From: JBCBEX01 sp038528235
GTDB lineage: Bacteria > Bacteroidota > Rhodothermia > Rhodothermales > Rubricoccaceae
Reading direction: 5' to 3'
Assembly: GCA_038528235.1 (NCBI GenBank)
Contig: JBCBEX010000009.1
Coordinates: 21,166 to 85,165 of the forward strand
Length of the DNA: 64,000 nt
Shown here: in pieces, positions 1 to 7,331 of the stretch
Position numbering within the stretch: position 1 is the first letter of the stretch
Layout: each line of letters begins with the position of its first letter
Program-made: the position numbers and the translations under genes
The notes under the pieces: generated by a model
What the model was told of the DNA's origin: nothing
Databases searched by the model: none
The model's input: the letters and a program-made list of their open reading frames with translations, nothing else

Positions 1-1116
1 CACGTCGAACCGCGCCACCGGGACGCCTTCCGCGGACCGCTGCTGGACTGGTTCGAGCGCGTGCGCCGCCCGATGCCGTGGCGCGCCGAGGATGAGCACG
101 GCCGCCGCGACCCGTACCGCGTGTGGCTCTCGGAGATCATGCTCCAGCAGACGCGCGTGGACCAGGCCACCCCCTACTTCGAGCGCTTCATCGCGGCCTT
201 CCCAACGGTCCAAGCCCTCGCCGCGGCCGACCTCGACGCTGTCCTGAAGCAGTGGGAAGGGCTCGGCTACTACTCGCGCGCGCGCAACCTCCACCGGGCT
301 GCGAAGCAGATAGTCGAGGAGCACGACGGGCGCGTACCCGACACCGAGGCGGCGATCTCCGCGCTCCCGGGCATCGGCCCCTACACGGCGGCAGCGGTGC
401 TCTCGCTTGCCTACGGCGTCCCGCTGGCCGTCCTCGACGGCAACGTGATCCGCGTGCTCACCCGCGTCTTCGCCATCGGTGACGATGTCAAGCGCAGCCC
501 GGTTACAAAAGCGCTCCGTCGGCTCGCCAACGATCTGCTGCCGGTCGAGCAGCCCGGTGCCTTCAACGAGGCCGTCATGGAACTCGGCGCTACGGTCTGC
601 ACCCCCGCGACGCCGCAGTGTCCAGTGTGCTCGCTGCGCTCGGCCTGTGCAGCCTTCGCCGAGGGCGATCCCACGCGCTATCCGGTCGCGGCAAAGAAGA
701 AGCCGGTGCCGCATTATGACATCGCAGTCGGCGTGGTCTACGACGACGAGGGCCGCGTGCTCATCCAGAAGCGCCCCGAGGACGCCATGCTCGGCGGGCT
801 GTGGGAGTTTCCCGGCGGCAAGCACGAAGACGGCGAGACGCTGGCCGACACCTGCGTGCGCGAACTCCGCGAGGAGCTTGGCATCGAGGTCGCGGTCACG
901 GAGCCGGTGGCGCGCATCGGCCATGCCTACTCGCACTTTAAGATCACGCTGCATGCGTTCCGGTGCCGCCTCGTGCGCGGCACACCGGAGGGGCGCGAGG
1001 GCCAGCCGCTCCAGTGGGTCGCCGTGAGCAGCCTCGACGACTACGCGTTTCCCCGCGCCAACCGCCGCCTCATCGAGACGCTCCAGGCACAGCTGCGCAA
1101 TCCGACGCTGTTCTGA
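1..1116 (+). CDS. mutY: A/G-specific adenine glycosylase MutY (5' end outside the window)
   Basis: Base-excision repair glycosylase that removes adenine mispaired with 8-oxoguanine. The frame is open from base 1 and already reads a MutY-like stretch (LLDWFERVRRPMPWR), so the true start is at or before the window edge and the in-frame GTG at 61 is unlikely to be the start. A helix-hairpin-helix motif LPGIGPYTAAAV lies near residue 122 (counting from base 1). The four 4Fe-4S cysteines are C200, C207, C210 and C216 with the normal 6-2-5 spacing. The C-terminal third is a Nudix-like 8-oxoG recognition domain with a near-complete Nudix box (GGKHEDGETL then RELREELGI). Convergent with the lipoprotein gene downstream. 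Confidence 0.95.
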   Translation, partial: HVEPRHRDAFRGPLLDWFERVRRPMPWRAEDEHGRRDPYRVWLSEIMLQQTRVDQATPYFERFIAAFPTVQALAAADLDAVLKQWEGLGYYSRARNLHRAAKQIVEEHDGRVPDTEAAISALPGIGPYTAAAVLSLAYGVPLAVLDGNVIRVLTRVFAIGDDVKRSPVTKALRRLANDLLPVEQPGAFNEAVMELGATVCTPATPQCPVCSLRSACAAFAEGDPTRYPVAAKKKPVPHYDIAVGVVYDDEGRVLIQKRPEDAMLGGLWEFPGGKHEDGETLADTCVRELREELGIEVAVTEPVARIGHAYSHFKITLHAFRCRLVRGTPEGREGQPLQWVAVSSLDDYAFPRANRRLIETLQAQLRNPTLF

Positions 1117-1149
1117 CGGAAAAACGTACCGCCGCGGTATGAAATGCAG

Positions 1150-1179
1150 CGCGGGCGGCTCCCGAAGGAACCGCCCGCG
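1150..1179. terminator. Hairpin between convergent genes
   Basis: A 13-bp stem (1150-1162 with 1167-1179, one G-T type mismatch) around a 4-nt loop, in the gap between mutY and the convergent lipoprotein gene. There is no T-tract, so termination is inferred from position and stem strength. Similar GCGGGCGGC stems recur at 49463-49494. Confidence 0.6.
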
Positions 1180-1203
1180 TCGTCTGATCGACGGGTCCTA
1201 GGC

Positions 1204-1635
1204 CTAGTAGAAGCGAACCCGCACCGGCTCAGCCTGGGTGACGGCGAGGCTCGACGCCAACTCCATCGCTTCGAGGATGGCTTCGGGCTCCGCATCGCGC
1301 GCGACGGCCACTTCCGTGTCGGTGGTGCCTACCGAGGCGCTGCCCGAGGCGCACGTCACCGTGATGTGCATCGGCGTCACGATGCCGAACGTGATGGCGC
1401 TCACAACCTGGTTGAGGAAGCTGAGCTGGGTTTCCACGATGGCGACGCCGCCGCTGCATTGCGAGCTCGCGTCGACGGTTTCAGGCGGAACGAGGCCGTA
1501 GATGAAGCCCATGGCCCAGGGCTTGTCGATGACTTGCGAGCCTGGGGTGAGGCCCGTTTCAACGCGAGCGTGGTAGCAGCCCGTGGCGGTTACGGCGAGC
1601 AGGAGGACAACGAGAAGAGGCGTGAGACGACGCAT
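1204..1635 (-). CDS. Bor-like outer-membrane lipoprotein
   Basis: A 143-residue lipoprotein precursor. The chosen start gives a short signal peptide (MRRLTPLLVVLLLAV) ending in a lipobox TATGC. The segment from FIYGLVPPETVDASSQC to ITFGIVTP closely follows the Bor/Iss family pattern known from phage lambda and E. coli (a V-D-A then C-G-G block, then an F-x-N-x2 hydrophobic block ending GIxTP). The protein is longer than Bor (about 97 residues) because of a C-terminal extension of about 50 residues rich in Ala, Glu and Val. Bor and Iss affect serum resistance in enterobacteria; the role here is unknown. Bases 1636-1660 directly upstream of the ATG show a weak 7-bp G-rich periodicity. Confidence 0.7.
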   Translation of the reverse strand: MRRLTPLLVVLLLAVTATGCYHARVETGLTPGSQVIDKPWAMGFIYGLVPPETVDASSQCSGGVAIVETQLSFLNQVVSAITFGIVTPMHITVTCASGSASVGTTDTEVAVARDAEPEAILEAMELASSLAVTQAEPVRVRFY

Positions 1636-1764
1636 GGTATGGGGTAGAGGTGAGAGGGTTAGCACGGACAGTGCAAAGCGGTAAGCTAATCGCTACCGTC
1701 CGATTTCTGTATAGTCCTTTCGTTACGCGTTGGTCGTCCGAACGGACACATTTTTTTAGCGGGC

Positions 1765-3111
1765 CTATCGCGCCAGCGTGACGCGTCGGGTGAGGGCAAG
1801 GTCGTCGCCGAGCACGCGGACGACGTAGACGCCCGCAGGGAGCCGCGCCGCCTCGAACGGGAGCGCGTGCGTGCCTGGTGCGAGTACGCCCTCGTGCAGC
1901 ACCGCCACGCGCCGCCCGAGCACGTCGTAGGCGACAGCCTCAATGTCCTGTGCTTCAGCGAGGTTCAGCGAAAGCGTCGTCTGCGTCGAGAAGGGGTTGG
2001 GAGCTGCGGTCAGCGCTGTGCCGACCGGAGTGTCGTCGGGCTCATTCGCGACGGCGGGGACGACCCGCACGGAGAACGAGACCGGTTCATAGTAGTCGGT
2101 GGCGTAGGCGTTGAGGATGTAGTCGCCTTCACCGACGCCGCATTCCCGAGGGACGTAGGAGAAACAGCGCGCATCGTTCTCGCCTTCGGGCCAGGCAACG
2201 CGCTCGCTAGGCTGCACGTCGCGGTCGTGCGTCTCGGTGACTCCGAAGCAGTAGCAGTCGATACCGCTGACGCGCTCGGGGTCGGGGCCAACCGTGAGCA
2301 ACTCGTAGGTCGCTTCAAGGCCGCCCGGGTACGCGAGGCGTAAGGGCGCATCGGTGTGGTTCGTCAGCGCAACCGAGAGCGTGAGCGTCGCGTCCTCCTG
2401 GAACAAAAAGCCGCCGCGCTCGCCTCCTTCCAGGGCGGCCGTGACCACGACATCGTCGTCGACTTCGACGAGCTTGCGAAGACTCCACAACTCATCGGGC
2501 TGCGGGCGGGTCGCCTCAAACCAGTCGAAAAGCGGGTTGTCTCCGTATTCAGCTACGGCTTGTTCCGGCGTCACGCCCTCGATCTGCCAGTAGGTGCCTG
2601 CACTGGTGTTCGGCGAGGAGATGGTCACGTCGGTGACGTTGAGAGCCTCTCGGATTGCCTCGACCTCGCCAGGGCTGGCTCCGTCGGCGAGGTCCACGCT
2701 GAGCAAGCCGCCGAGATACTGCGGGGCGTTGATCGTGAGCGTCTGGGTCACGAACTCGCCGCGGACGGTGATCGTGTGGGTGGTGCCGTCCGAAGCCGGA
2801 AACCCTTGCAGCGAAGGCTCGACGACGAAGGCTGACTCTGTGCCTGCGTTGGGACCGAGCATCCCTTCAAAGGACATGGGGAGGCAATAGGACCGGGCTT
2901 CAAGCCCGTCGAACTCGCGGAAGGGTTCGCACGAGCCATCGTTGGTGTACGTCAGTGAGTCGTCGCTCGGGTTGTAGCGCTGGTAGTAGACGGTGATCGC
3001 CTCGCCGTACTCGTAGGTACTCTTGTCCGTAAAGAATCGCTCTTGGATCGGACTCTGAGCTACCAGCGAGAGGGGGCACAGCAGAAGGAGGACAGCGACG
3101 ACAACGCGCAT
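1765..3111 (-). CDS. Secreted BsuPI-like protein with type IX sorting domain (copy 1)
   Basis: 448 residues with a signal peptide (MRVVVAVLLLLCPLSLVAQ). Residues about 25-130 resemble a BsuPI/intracellular proteinase inhibitor beta-sandwich (TDKSTYEYGEAITV, then INAPQ). A middle part carries WQIEGVTPEQAV, and a second similar sandwich follows (about 235-345: FQEDATLTLSVALTNHTDAPL). The last 85 residues are a type A sorting domain (NPFSTQTTLSLNL, AYDVLGRRVAVLHEG, LPAGVYVVRVL). It is paralogous to the neighbour at 3279-4274: alignable but low similarity in the body and nearly identical at the DNA level in the sorting domain. Function is unknown; a surface or extracellular adhesion or inhibitor role is conceivable. 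Confidence 0.75.
   Translation of the reverse strand: MRVVVAVLLLLCPLSLVAQSPIQERFFTDKSTYEYGEAITVYYQRYNPSDDSLTYTNDGSCEPFREFDGLEARSYCLPMSFEGMLGPNAGTESAFVVEPSLQGFPASDGTTHTITVRGEFVTQTLTINAPQYLGGLLSVDLADGASPGEVEAIREALNVTDVTISSPNTSAGTYWQIEGVTPEQAVAEYGDNPLFDWFEATRPQPDELWSLRKLVEVDDDVVVTAALEGGERGGFLFQEDATLTLSVALTNHTDAPLRLAYPGGLEATYELLTVGPDPERVSGIDCYCFGVTETHDRDVQPSERVAWPEGENDARCFSYVPRECGVGEGDYILNAYATDYYEPVSFSVRVVPAVANEPDDTPVGTALTAAPNPFSTQTTLSLNLAEAQDIEAVAYDVLGRRVAVLHEGVLAPGTHALPFEAARLPAGVYVVRVLGDDLALTRRVTLAR
1773..2028 (-). repeat. Sorting-domain DNA repeat, copy 1
   Basis: This stretch encodes the C-terminal sorting cassette and matches 3287-3542 with about 10 mismatches in 256 bp. It includes a 126-bp block (1879-2004 against 3393-3518) with no difference. 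The flanking coding sequence is far more diverged, which points to gene conversion. Confidence 0.9.
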
Positions 3112-3143
3112 GGCAATAACCAGACATAGGTGAAAACACTATC

Positions 3144-3246
3144 CCTTGATACGCTCAAGTCTAACGTAATTCCAAATAGCGTCGGGATCGCACCTACATA
3201 CCGTTCAACTCGTCCAGACTAGCCGCCGAGTTACGTCTAGATCGTC
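3144..3246. repeat. Duplicated intergenic segment with relic of the CPBP gene 3' end (copy 1)
   Basis: Aligns with 4307-4410 over about 100 bp at roughly 80 percent identity by eye. In the second copy the segment runs into the last codons of the CPBP gene (FRTWLGG stop). In this copy the matching bases, about 3221-3246, contain in-frame TAG and TAA and have decayed. It marks a tandem duplication of intergenic sequence plus secreted-protein gene. Confidence 0.8.
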
Positions 3247-3278
3247 ACTTGCACTGCATTCCGATTGAGGTCCGCGAG

Positions 3279-4274
3279 CTACCGAGCCAGCGTGACGCGC
3301 CGGGTGAGAGCGAGGTCGTCGCCGAGCACGCGGACGACGTAGACGCCTGCCGGGAGCCGCGCCGCCTCGAACGGGAGCGCGTGCGTGCCTGCTGCGAGTA
3401 CGCCCTCGTGCAGCACCGCCACGCGCCGCCCGAGCACGTCGTAGGCGACAGCCTCAATGTCCTGTGCTTCAGCGAGGTTCAGCGAAAGCGTCGTCTGCGT
3501 CGAGAAGGGGTTGGGAGCCGCGCTCAGCGCGGTGGCGACCGGTGCGACTTCGGGCTCATCGGCGACGGTGACGTTGAGGTAGTCGATCTCGCGGAGGACG
3601 ACCTCAAGACCGTACGAGTCGGAGCCTGCGAAAGCGGGATCGTCGGCGAACAGTTCGACGGCTTGCTCCCCGGAGAACCCCTCGACCGTCCATTGCTCTT
3701 CGAACCGAGGAGGAATCACGCCGCCTCCCGCGAGAAACCTGCTGGATAGCACCGTCGCGCTCAGAGCCACTCTGATGGTCTCGATCGCCGAAGCCTGTTC
3801 TTCGGCATAGCGTACCCAAATACGCCCTTCCTCAAACTGGGGGGCGTTGATCTCAACGGCAGCCTCCAGCCCATTGCTGTACGTCGCCGACAGCGTATGC
3901 GTCTCGCTCTCCGCGTAGGGAAGAAAATGCTCCGAAGGGACGATGTCATAGGAGTGGACCATCTCCCGGCCAGGACTAAGAATGGCATAGTCACCATTGC
4001 ACTTCGTGACACAGATCGGGAACGGGTTGCCGAACTCGTCGAAGTAGAGCGTTGGGCTTACGCACTCGAAGCCAGGGCATCCGAGATAGACCCGGTCGTC
4101 CGAGACGTTGCGAACCCGCGTGGTCACGATGATCGTCTCACCGTAGGCGTAGGTGTCCTTGTCCGTCTCGATGCTAAGGGTCAGGTCGCCAGGGTCAGGA
4201 CCCGGAGGCGGTACGAACTGCGCGACGCTGGTGGGTGCAAGAAAAGCGGCGAGCAGGAAGAGAACAGCGCGCAT
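3279..4274 (-). CDS. Secreted BsuPI-like protein with type IX sorting domain (copy 2)
   Basis: 331 residues: signal peptide (MRAVLFLLAAFLAPTSVAQ), one BsuPI-like sandwich (ETDKDTYAYGETIIV, VRNVSDDRVY, then INAPQFEEG), a domain with WTVEGFSGEQAVELF that matches copy 1, and a sorting domain of about 85 residues. It lacks the second sandwich found in copy 1. Function unknown. It lies downstream of the CPBP gene on the same strand with 108 bp between them, and the same intergenic sequence also precedes copy 1. This pair arose by tandem duplication of a unit that included the end of the CPBP gene. Confidence 0.75.
   Translation of the reverse strand: MRAVLFLLAAFLAPTSVAQFVPPPGPDPGDLTLSIETDKDTYAYGETIIVTTRVRNVSDDRVYLGCPGFECVSPTLYFDEFGNPFPICVTKCNGDYAILSPGREMVHSYDIVPSEHFLPYAESETHTLSATYSNGLEAAVEINAPQFEEGRIWVRYAEEQASAIETIRVALSATVLSSRFLAGGGVIPPRFEEQWTVEGFSGEQAVELFADDPAFAGSDSYGLEVVLREIDYLNVTVADEPEVAPVATALSAAPNPFSTQTTLSLNLAEAQDIEAVAYDVLGRRVAVLHEGVLAAGTHALPFEAARLPAGVYVVRVLGDDLALTRRVTLAR
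3287..3542 (-). repeat. Sorting-domain DNA repeat, copy 2
   Basis: Partner of 1773-2028, about 96 percent identical by direct comparison. Confidence 0.9.
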
Positions 4275-4306
4275 GGGGACGACTAGGCTGTGAAGGGATA
4301 CCTACG

Positions 4307-4410
4307 CCTTGATACGCCGCAGTCTAACGCGATTCCAAATGGCGTCAGGGCTACCCCTACATACCGTCCAACTCGTCCGGGTTCAGCCGCCGAGCCACGT
4401 CCGGAACGTC
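4307..4410. repeat. Duplicated intergenic segment (copy 2, with the intact CPBP 3' end)
   Basis: Partner of 3144-3246. Its right part is still the live 3' end of the CPBP gene (stop at 4383-4385), which shows the direction of the duplication. Similarity ends abruptly near 4410, the likely duplication junction. Confidence 0.8.
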
Positions 4411-5174
4411 TCCCACAGCGCGCCGGGGCCGATGCCGTCGACGCCGGTGCGGAAGCGCAGCGTGCACCAGAAGTCGAGCGCAAGCATCTGGAAGCTGTGG
4501 ATCGGCACCGCGATCCAGAACGAGCGGCAGCGCCAGCAGAGCGCGCCCAGCGCGATGCCGCCGAGGATCGAGAGGTAGGCCTCCGCTGGCGGCTTGTCGG
4601 CGTGCAAGAGCGCAAACGGCACCATCTGCACGAACACGGCCATGAAGCCGAACGTCCGCGCGGTGCCGAAGAGCACGAACCCGCGCCAGAGGTACTCCCA
4701 CCCGATCCAGTAGAACAGATACAGCAACTCGTAGGCGAGAAACAGCCCCCAGTCGACCTGCGCCTGGTCGAAGTGCGGATACTTGTCCTGAAACGCCTGG
4801 TCGTTCGAGAGCACCCACGTCCCGATGGTCACGATGGGCGCGTAGATGAGCGCGATCGTGCCCGCGAGCCGCCAGTCGCCGAGCCCCAGGCCGATGTCCC
4901 GGAGCCGCTGCTTGAAGACGAGCATCAGCAGCGCCACCGGCAGCACGAAGCCGGTCACGCCCTGGATGCCGAACCACCACGCCCACGCCCAGACGCCGTA
5001 GGGATCGAGCTCCAGCGCGGGCGCGATGTTCTCGCGGAAGAAGCGCCGCCCGCCGAAGTCAAGCTGGAGGAACACGAGCGCCACGCACACGGTGAGCACG
5101 ACGGCCGTCTGCGCGTCGATGCGCTGCACGGTGGTGCGGAGCCACAGCCATTCGTCGCGGAGCCGAGAACGCAT
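4383..5174 (-). CDS. CPBP-family (CAAX protease-like) integral membrane protein
   Basis: 263 residues with about seven hydrophobic segments. The C-terminal half has the three-part layout of the Rce1/CPBP superfamily: WEYLWRG (residues 159-165), a PFALLHADKP block, and PIHSFQM. The canonical first motif is EExxxR. Here the first glutamate position is Trp159, followed by E160 and R164, so peptidase activity is uncertain. Family roles are membrane proteolysis of prenylated or sorting-signal proteins, or bacteriocin immunity. It lies next to the two sorting-domain proteins, but no functional link is shown. ATG at 5172-5174. Confidence 0.75.
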   Translation of the reverse strand: MRSRLRDEWLWLRTTVQRIDAQTAVVLTVCVALVFLQLDFGGRRFFRENIAPALELDPYGVWAWAWWFGIQGVTGFVLPVALLMLVFKQRLRDIGLGLGDWRLAGTIALIYAPIVTIGTWVLSNDQAFQDKYPHFDQAQVDWGLFLAYELLYLFYWIGWEYLWRGFVLFGTARTFGFMAVFVQMVPFALLHADKPPAEAYLSILGGIALGALCWRCRSFWIAVPIHSFQMLALDFWCTLRFRTGVDGIGPGALWETFRTWLGG

Positions 5175-5298
5175 CAGAGGTAGGGGAGAAGAGCGAGGGG
5201 CAGCGAAAGGTGGAAGACGCAGCGCAAGGGTGCAGGCACGACGATGAAGGCAGCCTGCGCTGGAACGTACCGACAGCGAGGCTTAGCGCCTACGGCCG

Positions 5299-6084
5299 TC
5301 ACACAGCCACGGGTTCGACGCGGAGGCCGCCCGAGGCGTCGTCGATGAAGCCCGCGAGCGCGTCGGTCGAGTGGTAGAAGAGCGCGAGGTGGCCGCCGTC
5401 TGCGGCCTCCTGGGCAAGCTGCGTGCGCCACGCCTGCGAGGCTGCGCCGTCGTGGTCGTATTTCGCCTGGAAGCGGCGCGTTACCTGGCCGGGCGTCGGG
5501 AGCACATCGCCGCCGAAGAGCACGGTGCGCCCGGCGGTGTGGAGCCGGAAGAGCTGGTGGTCGCGCGAGTGCCCGCCCGTATGAGCGTGCTCGATCTCGT
5601 CCGTCAACCAACCGTCGCCCTCAACGGTCACGAGTTGGCCCTCACGGTCGAGCGCCGTCACGATACGGTCGCGCGCCGCGTCGGAGAGGTCGCCGTAAGG
5701 CGCGGAAAGCTCGCCAGCCTGGACGACGTACTCGGCGTTGGGAAACGTGGGCGTGGCCTCGTCCATCACGGTCGCCACGCAGCCGCCCGCGTGATCGAAG
5801 TGGAGGTGCGAGAGCAGCACCTTCGTGACGGCCTCGCGGGTAACGCCGTGGCGGGCGAGGCCGTCGAGGAGGAAGTCGGTGCCGCGGCCGGTGGCGTACT
5901 CGCCGAGGCCGGTATCCAGAAGCAGCACCTCGCTCGGTGTCTGCACGAGGAACGGCGAGACCGAGACGAACAGCGTGCCGGGGCGCGGCGGATCGCCGTC
6001 GGCGTACGGGACGAACACCTTGTCCACGCCGACGGTGAAGCGCCCCTCCGGCAGCGCGCGGATCTCGAACTCGCCGTAGTTCAT
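5299..6084 (-). CDS. MBL-fold metallo-hydrolase
   Basis: 261 residues with the metallo-beta-lactamase signature SHLHFDHAGG (H93, H95, D97, H98), a later TGGHSRDH, and LFGGDVLPTPGQV. The layout resembles lactonase/YtnP-like or generic hydrolases of the superfamily; no substrate can be named. No signal peptide, so probably cytoplasmic. The ATG (6082-6084) lies 2 bp from a four-unit heptad array (6087-6114), leaving no Shine-Dalgarno sequence in that interval. Downstream of phoH on the same strand, with 73 bp between them. Confidence 0.85.
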   Translation of the reverse strand: MNYGEFEIRALPEGRFTVGVDKVFVPYADGDPPRPGTLFVSVSPFLVQTPSEVLLLDTGLGEYATGRGTDFLLDGLARHGVTREAVTKVLLSHLHFDHAGGCVATVMDEATPTFPNAEYVVQAGELSAPYGDLSDAARDRIVTALDREGQLVTVEGDGWLTDEIEHAHTGGHSRDHQLFRLHTAGRTVLFGGDVLPTPGQVTRRFQAKYDHDGAASQAWRTQLAQEAADGGHLALFYHSTDALAGFIDDASGGLRVEPVAV

Positions 6085-6086
6085 TA

Positions 6087-6165
6087 TTGATTTTGGATTT
6101 CAGATTTCCGATTTGGATGCAGTAGGAATCGATCAGCTAATCGAAAATCGCAAATCATCAATCAC
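6087..6165. repeat. Inverted pair of heptad arrays between phoH and the MBL gene
   Basis: Left arm 6087-6114 is four units of NNGATTT. Right arm 6138-6165 is four units of AAATCNN, the reverse complement type (taatcga, aaatcgc, aaatcat, caatcac). The arms are 23 bp apart and can pair partly. The right arm contains the phoH stop codon (6158-6160); the left arm ends 2 bp from the MBL start. Confidence 0.8.
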
Positions 6166-7108
6166 TGCTGTCGCGTTCGTAGGCGTCGATGATGTCCTTG
6201 ACGAGCTTGTGGCGGACCACGTCGCCCTTGTCGAACTGCAGGAAGCCGATGCCGTCCACGCCGCGCAGGATGCGGGTCGCCTCGATGAGCCCGGAGTCGC
6301 CGCGGCGGGGGAGGTCGGTCTGCGTGGCGTCGCCCGTGACGATGGCGCGGCTGCCGACGCCGAGGCGCGTGAGAAACATCTTCATCTGGCTCGTCGTCGC
6401 GTTCTGCGCCTCGTCCAGGATGACGAACGCGTTGGAGAGCGTGCGCCCGCGCATGTAGGCCAGCGGCACGATCTCGACGGTGTTCTGGTCGGTGTGGGCG
6501 CGCAGCTTCTCACGCGGAATCATCTCCTCGAGCGCGTCATAGAGCGGGCGCAGGTAGGGGTCGATCTTGTCGCGGAAGTCGCCGGGGAGGAAGCCGAGGC
6601 TCTCGCCCGCCTCGACGGCGGGGCGGCTGAGCACGATGCGCTTGACCTGCCGCGAGCGGAGCGCGGAGACAGCCAGCGCGACGGCCGTGTAGGTCTTGCC
6701 TGTACCGGCGGGACCTACGGCAAACACGATGTCGTGCGAGCGAGCGAGCTGGACGAGCTTGGCCTGGTTGGGCGTCTTGGCCTTCACGACGCCGCCGGCG
6801 GGCGTGTAGAGGATGACGTCCGAGTGATCGGCGCGCTGGACGCCCTGGCCGAGCGTGCTCAGATCGAGGACCGTGTCCACGTCGCGCTCGGTGAGCGTGC
6901 CGTTGCGGTTGAGTACCATCGTCAGCTCGCCGATCACGCGTTCGATGCGGTCGAGCACGGTGGCGTTGCCCTGGAGCATCACCTGGTTGCCGCGCGCCAC
7001 GATGCGCGCGTCGCCGAAGGCGGCTTCGATCTTGCGGAGGTAGACGTCGTTGAAGCCGAAGAGCAGCAGCGGCTCGACGCCGTCGATGGAGAGGGTGCGG
7101 TCGGCCAA
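6158..7108 (-). CDS. PhoH-family ATPase
   Basis: 316 residues. The N-terminal 100 residues resemble the small nucleic-acid binding region of PhoH-like (YbeZ) proteins. The Walker A motif GPAGTGKT is at 132-139, followed later by NAFVILDEAQNAT (Walker B type) and TGDATQTDLPR. Family members are RNA-associated P-loop ATPases, often next to ybeY in other genomes; ybeY is not seen here. The best in-frame start is TTG at 7106-7108, reading MADRTLSIDG; the reading frame could extend upstream, but that sequence is repeat-derived. Followed on the same strand by the MBL gene. Confidence 0.9.
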   Translation of the reverse strand: MADRTLSIDGVEPLLLFGFNDVYLRKIEAAFGDARIVARGNQVMLQGNATVLDRIERVIGELTMVLNRNGTLTERDVDTVLDLSTLGQGVQRADHSDVILYTPAGGVVKAKTPNQAKLVQLARSHDIVFAVGPAGTGKTYTAVALAVSALRSRQVKRIVLSRPAVEAGESLGFLPGDFRDKIDPYLRPLYDALEEMIPREKLRAHTDQNTVEIVPLAYMRGRTLSNAFVILDEAQNATTSQMKMFLTRLGVGSRAIVTGDATQTDLPRRGDSGLIEATRILRGVDGIGFLQFDKGDVVRHKLVKDIIDAYERDSSD

Positions 7109-7164
7109 AACCGGGGAGAGAGCAGGTCGTTAAGAATGCGGACGGTGAAGGTACGGGGGCGCTG

Positions 7165-7196
7165 GCGTGTGGGTGTGTGAGAGTTTGTGAGGATGG
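7165..7196. repeat. Octad repeat GNGTGTGN x4
   Basis: Four 8-bp units (gcgtgtgg, gtgtgtga, gagtttgt, gaggatgg), the last two degenerate, between the divergent phoH and dapF. The same GTGTGAG-type octad occurs at 62772-62803. The 7109-7331 gap holds this array and the heptad array next to dapF; nothing else was recognised. Confidence 0.6.
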
Positions 7197-7275
7197 ACCT
7201 GGAGCGACCGGGGCACGGAGAAACGCCGAGTTCGACGCGTTGACTTGACCCGCGACGAACTCGCAGACACCTTTT

Positions 7276-7329
7276 CCCACGTCCCACGTCCCACGTCCCA
7301 CGTCCCACGTCCCACGTCCCACGTCCCAC
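7276..7329. repeat. Perfect heptanucleotide array GTCCCAC x7
   Basis: Seven exact tandem copies of GTCCCAC (7281-7329), preceded by a 5-bp partial copy and followed after 2 bp by the dapF ATG at 7332. The array occupies the whole ribosome-binding zone. Confidence 0.97.
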
Positions 7330-7331
7330 CC

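Noticed and set aside
7276..7329. CRISPR array
   Set aside because: Repeats are 7 bp and contiguous with no spacers and no cas genes.
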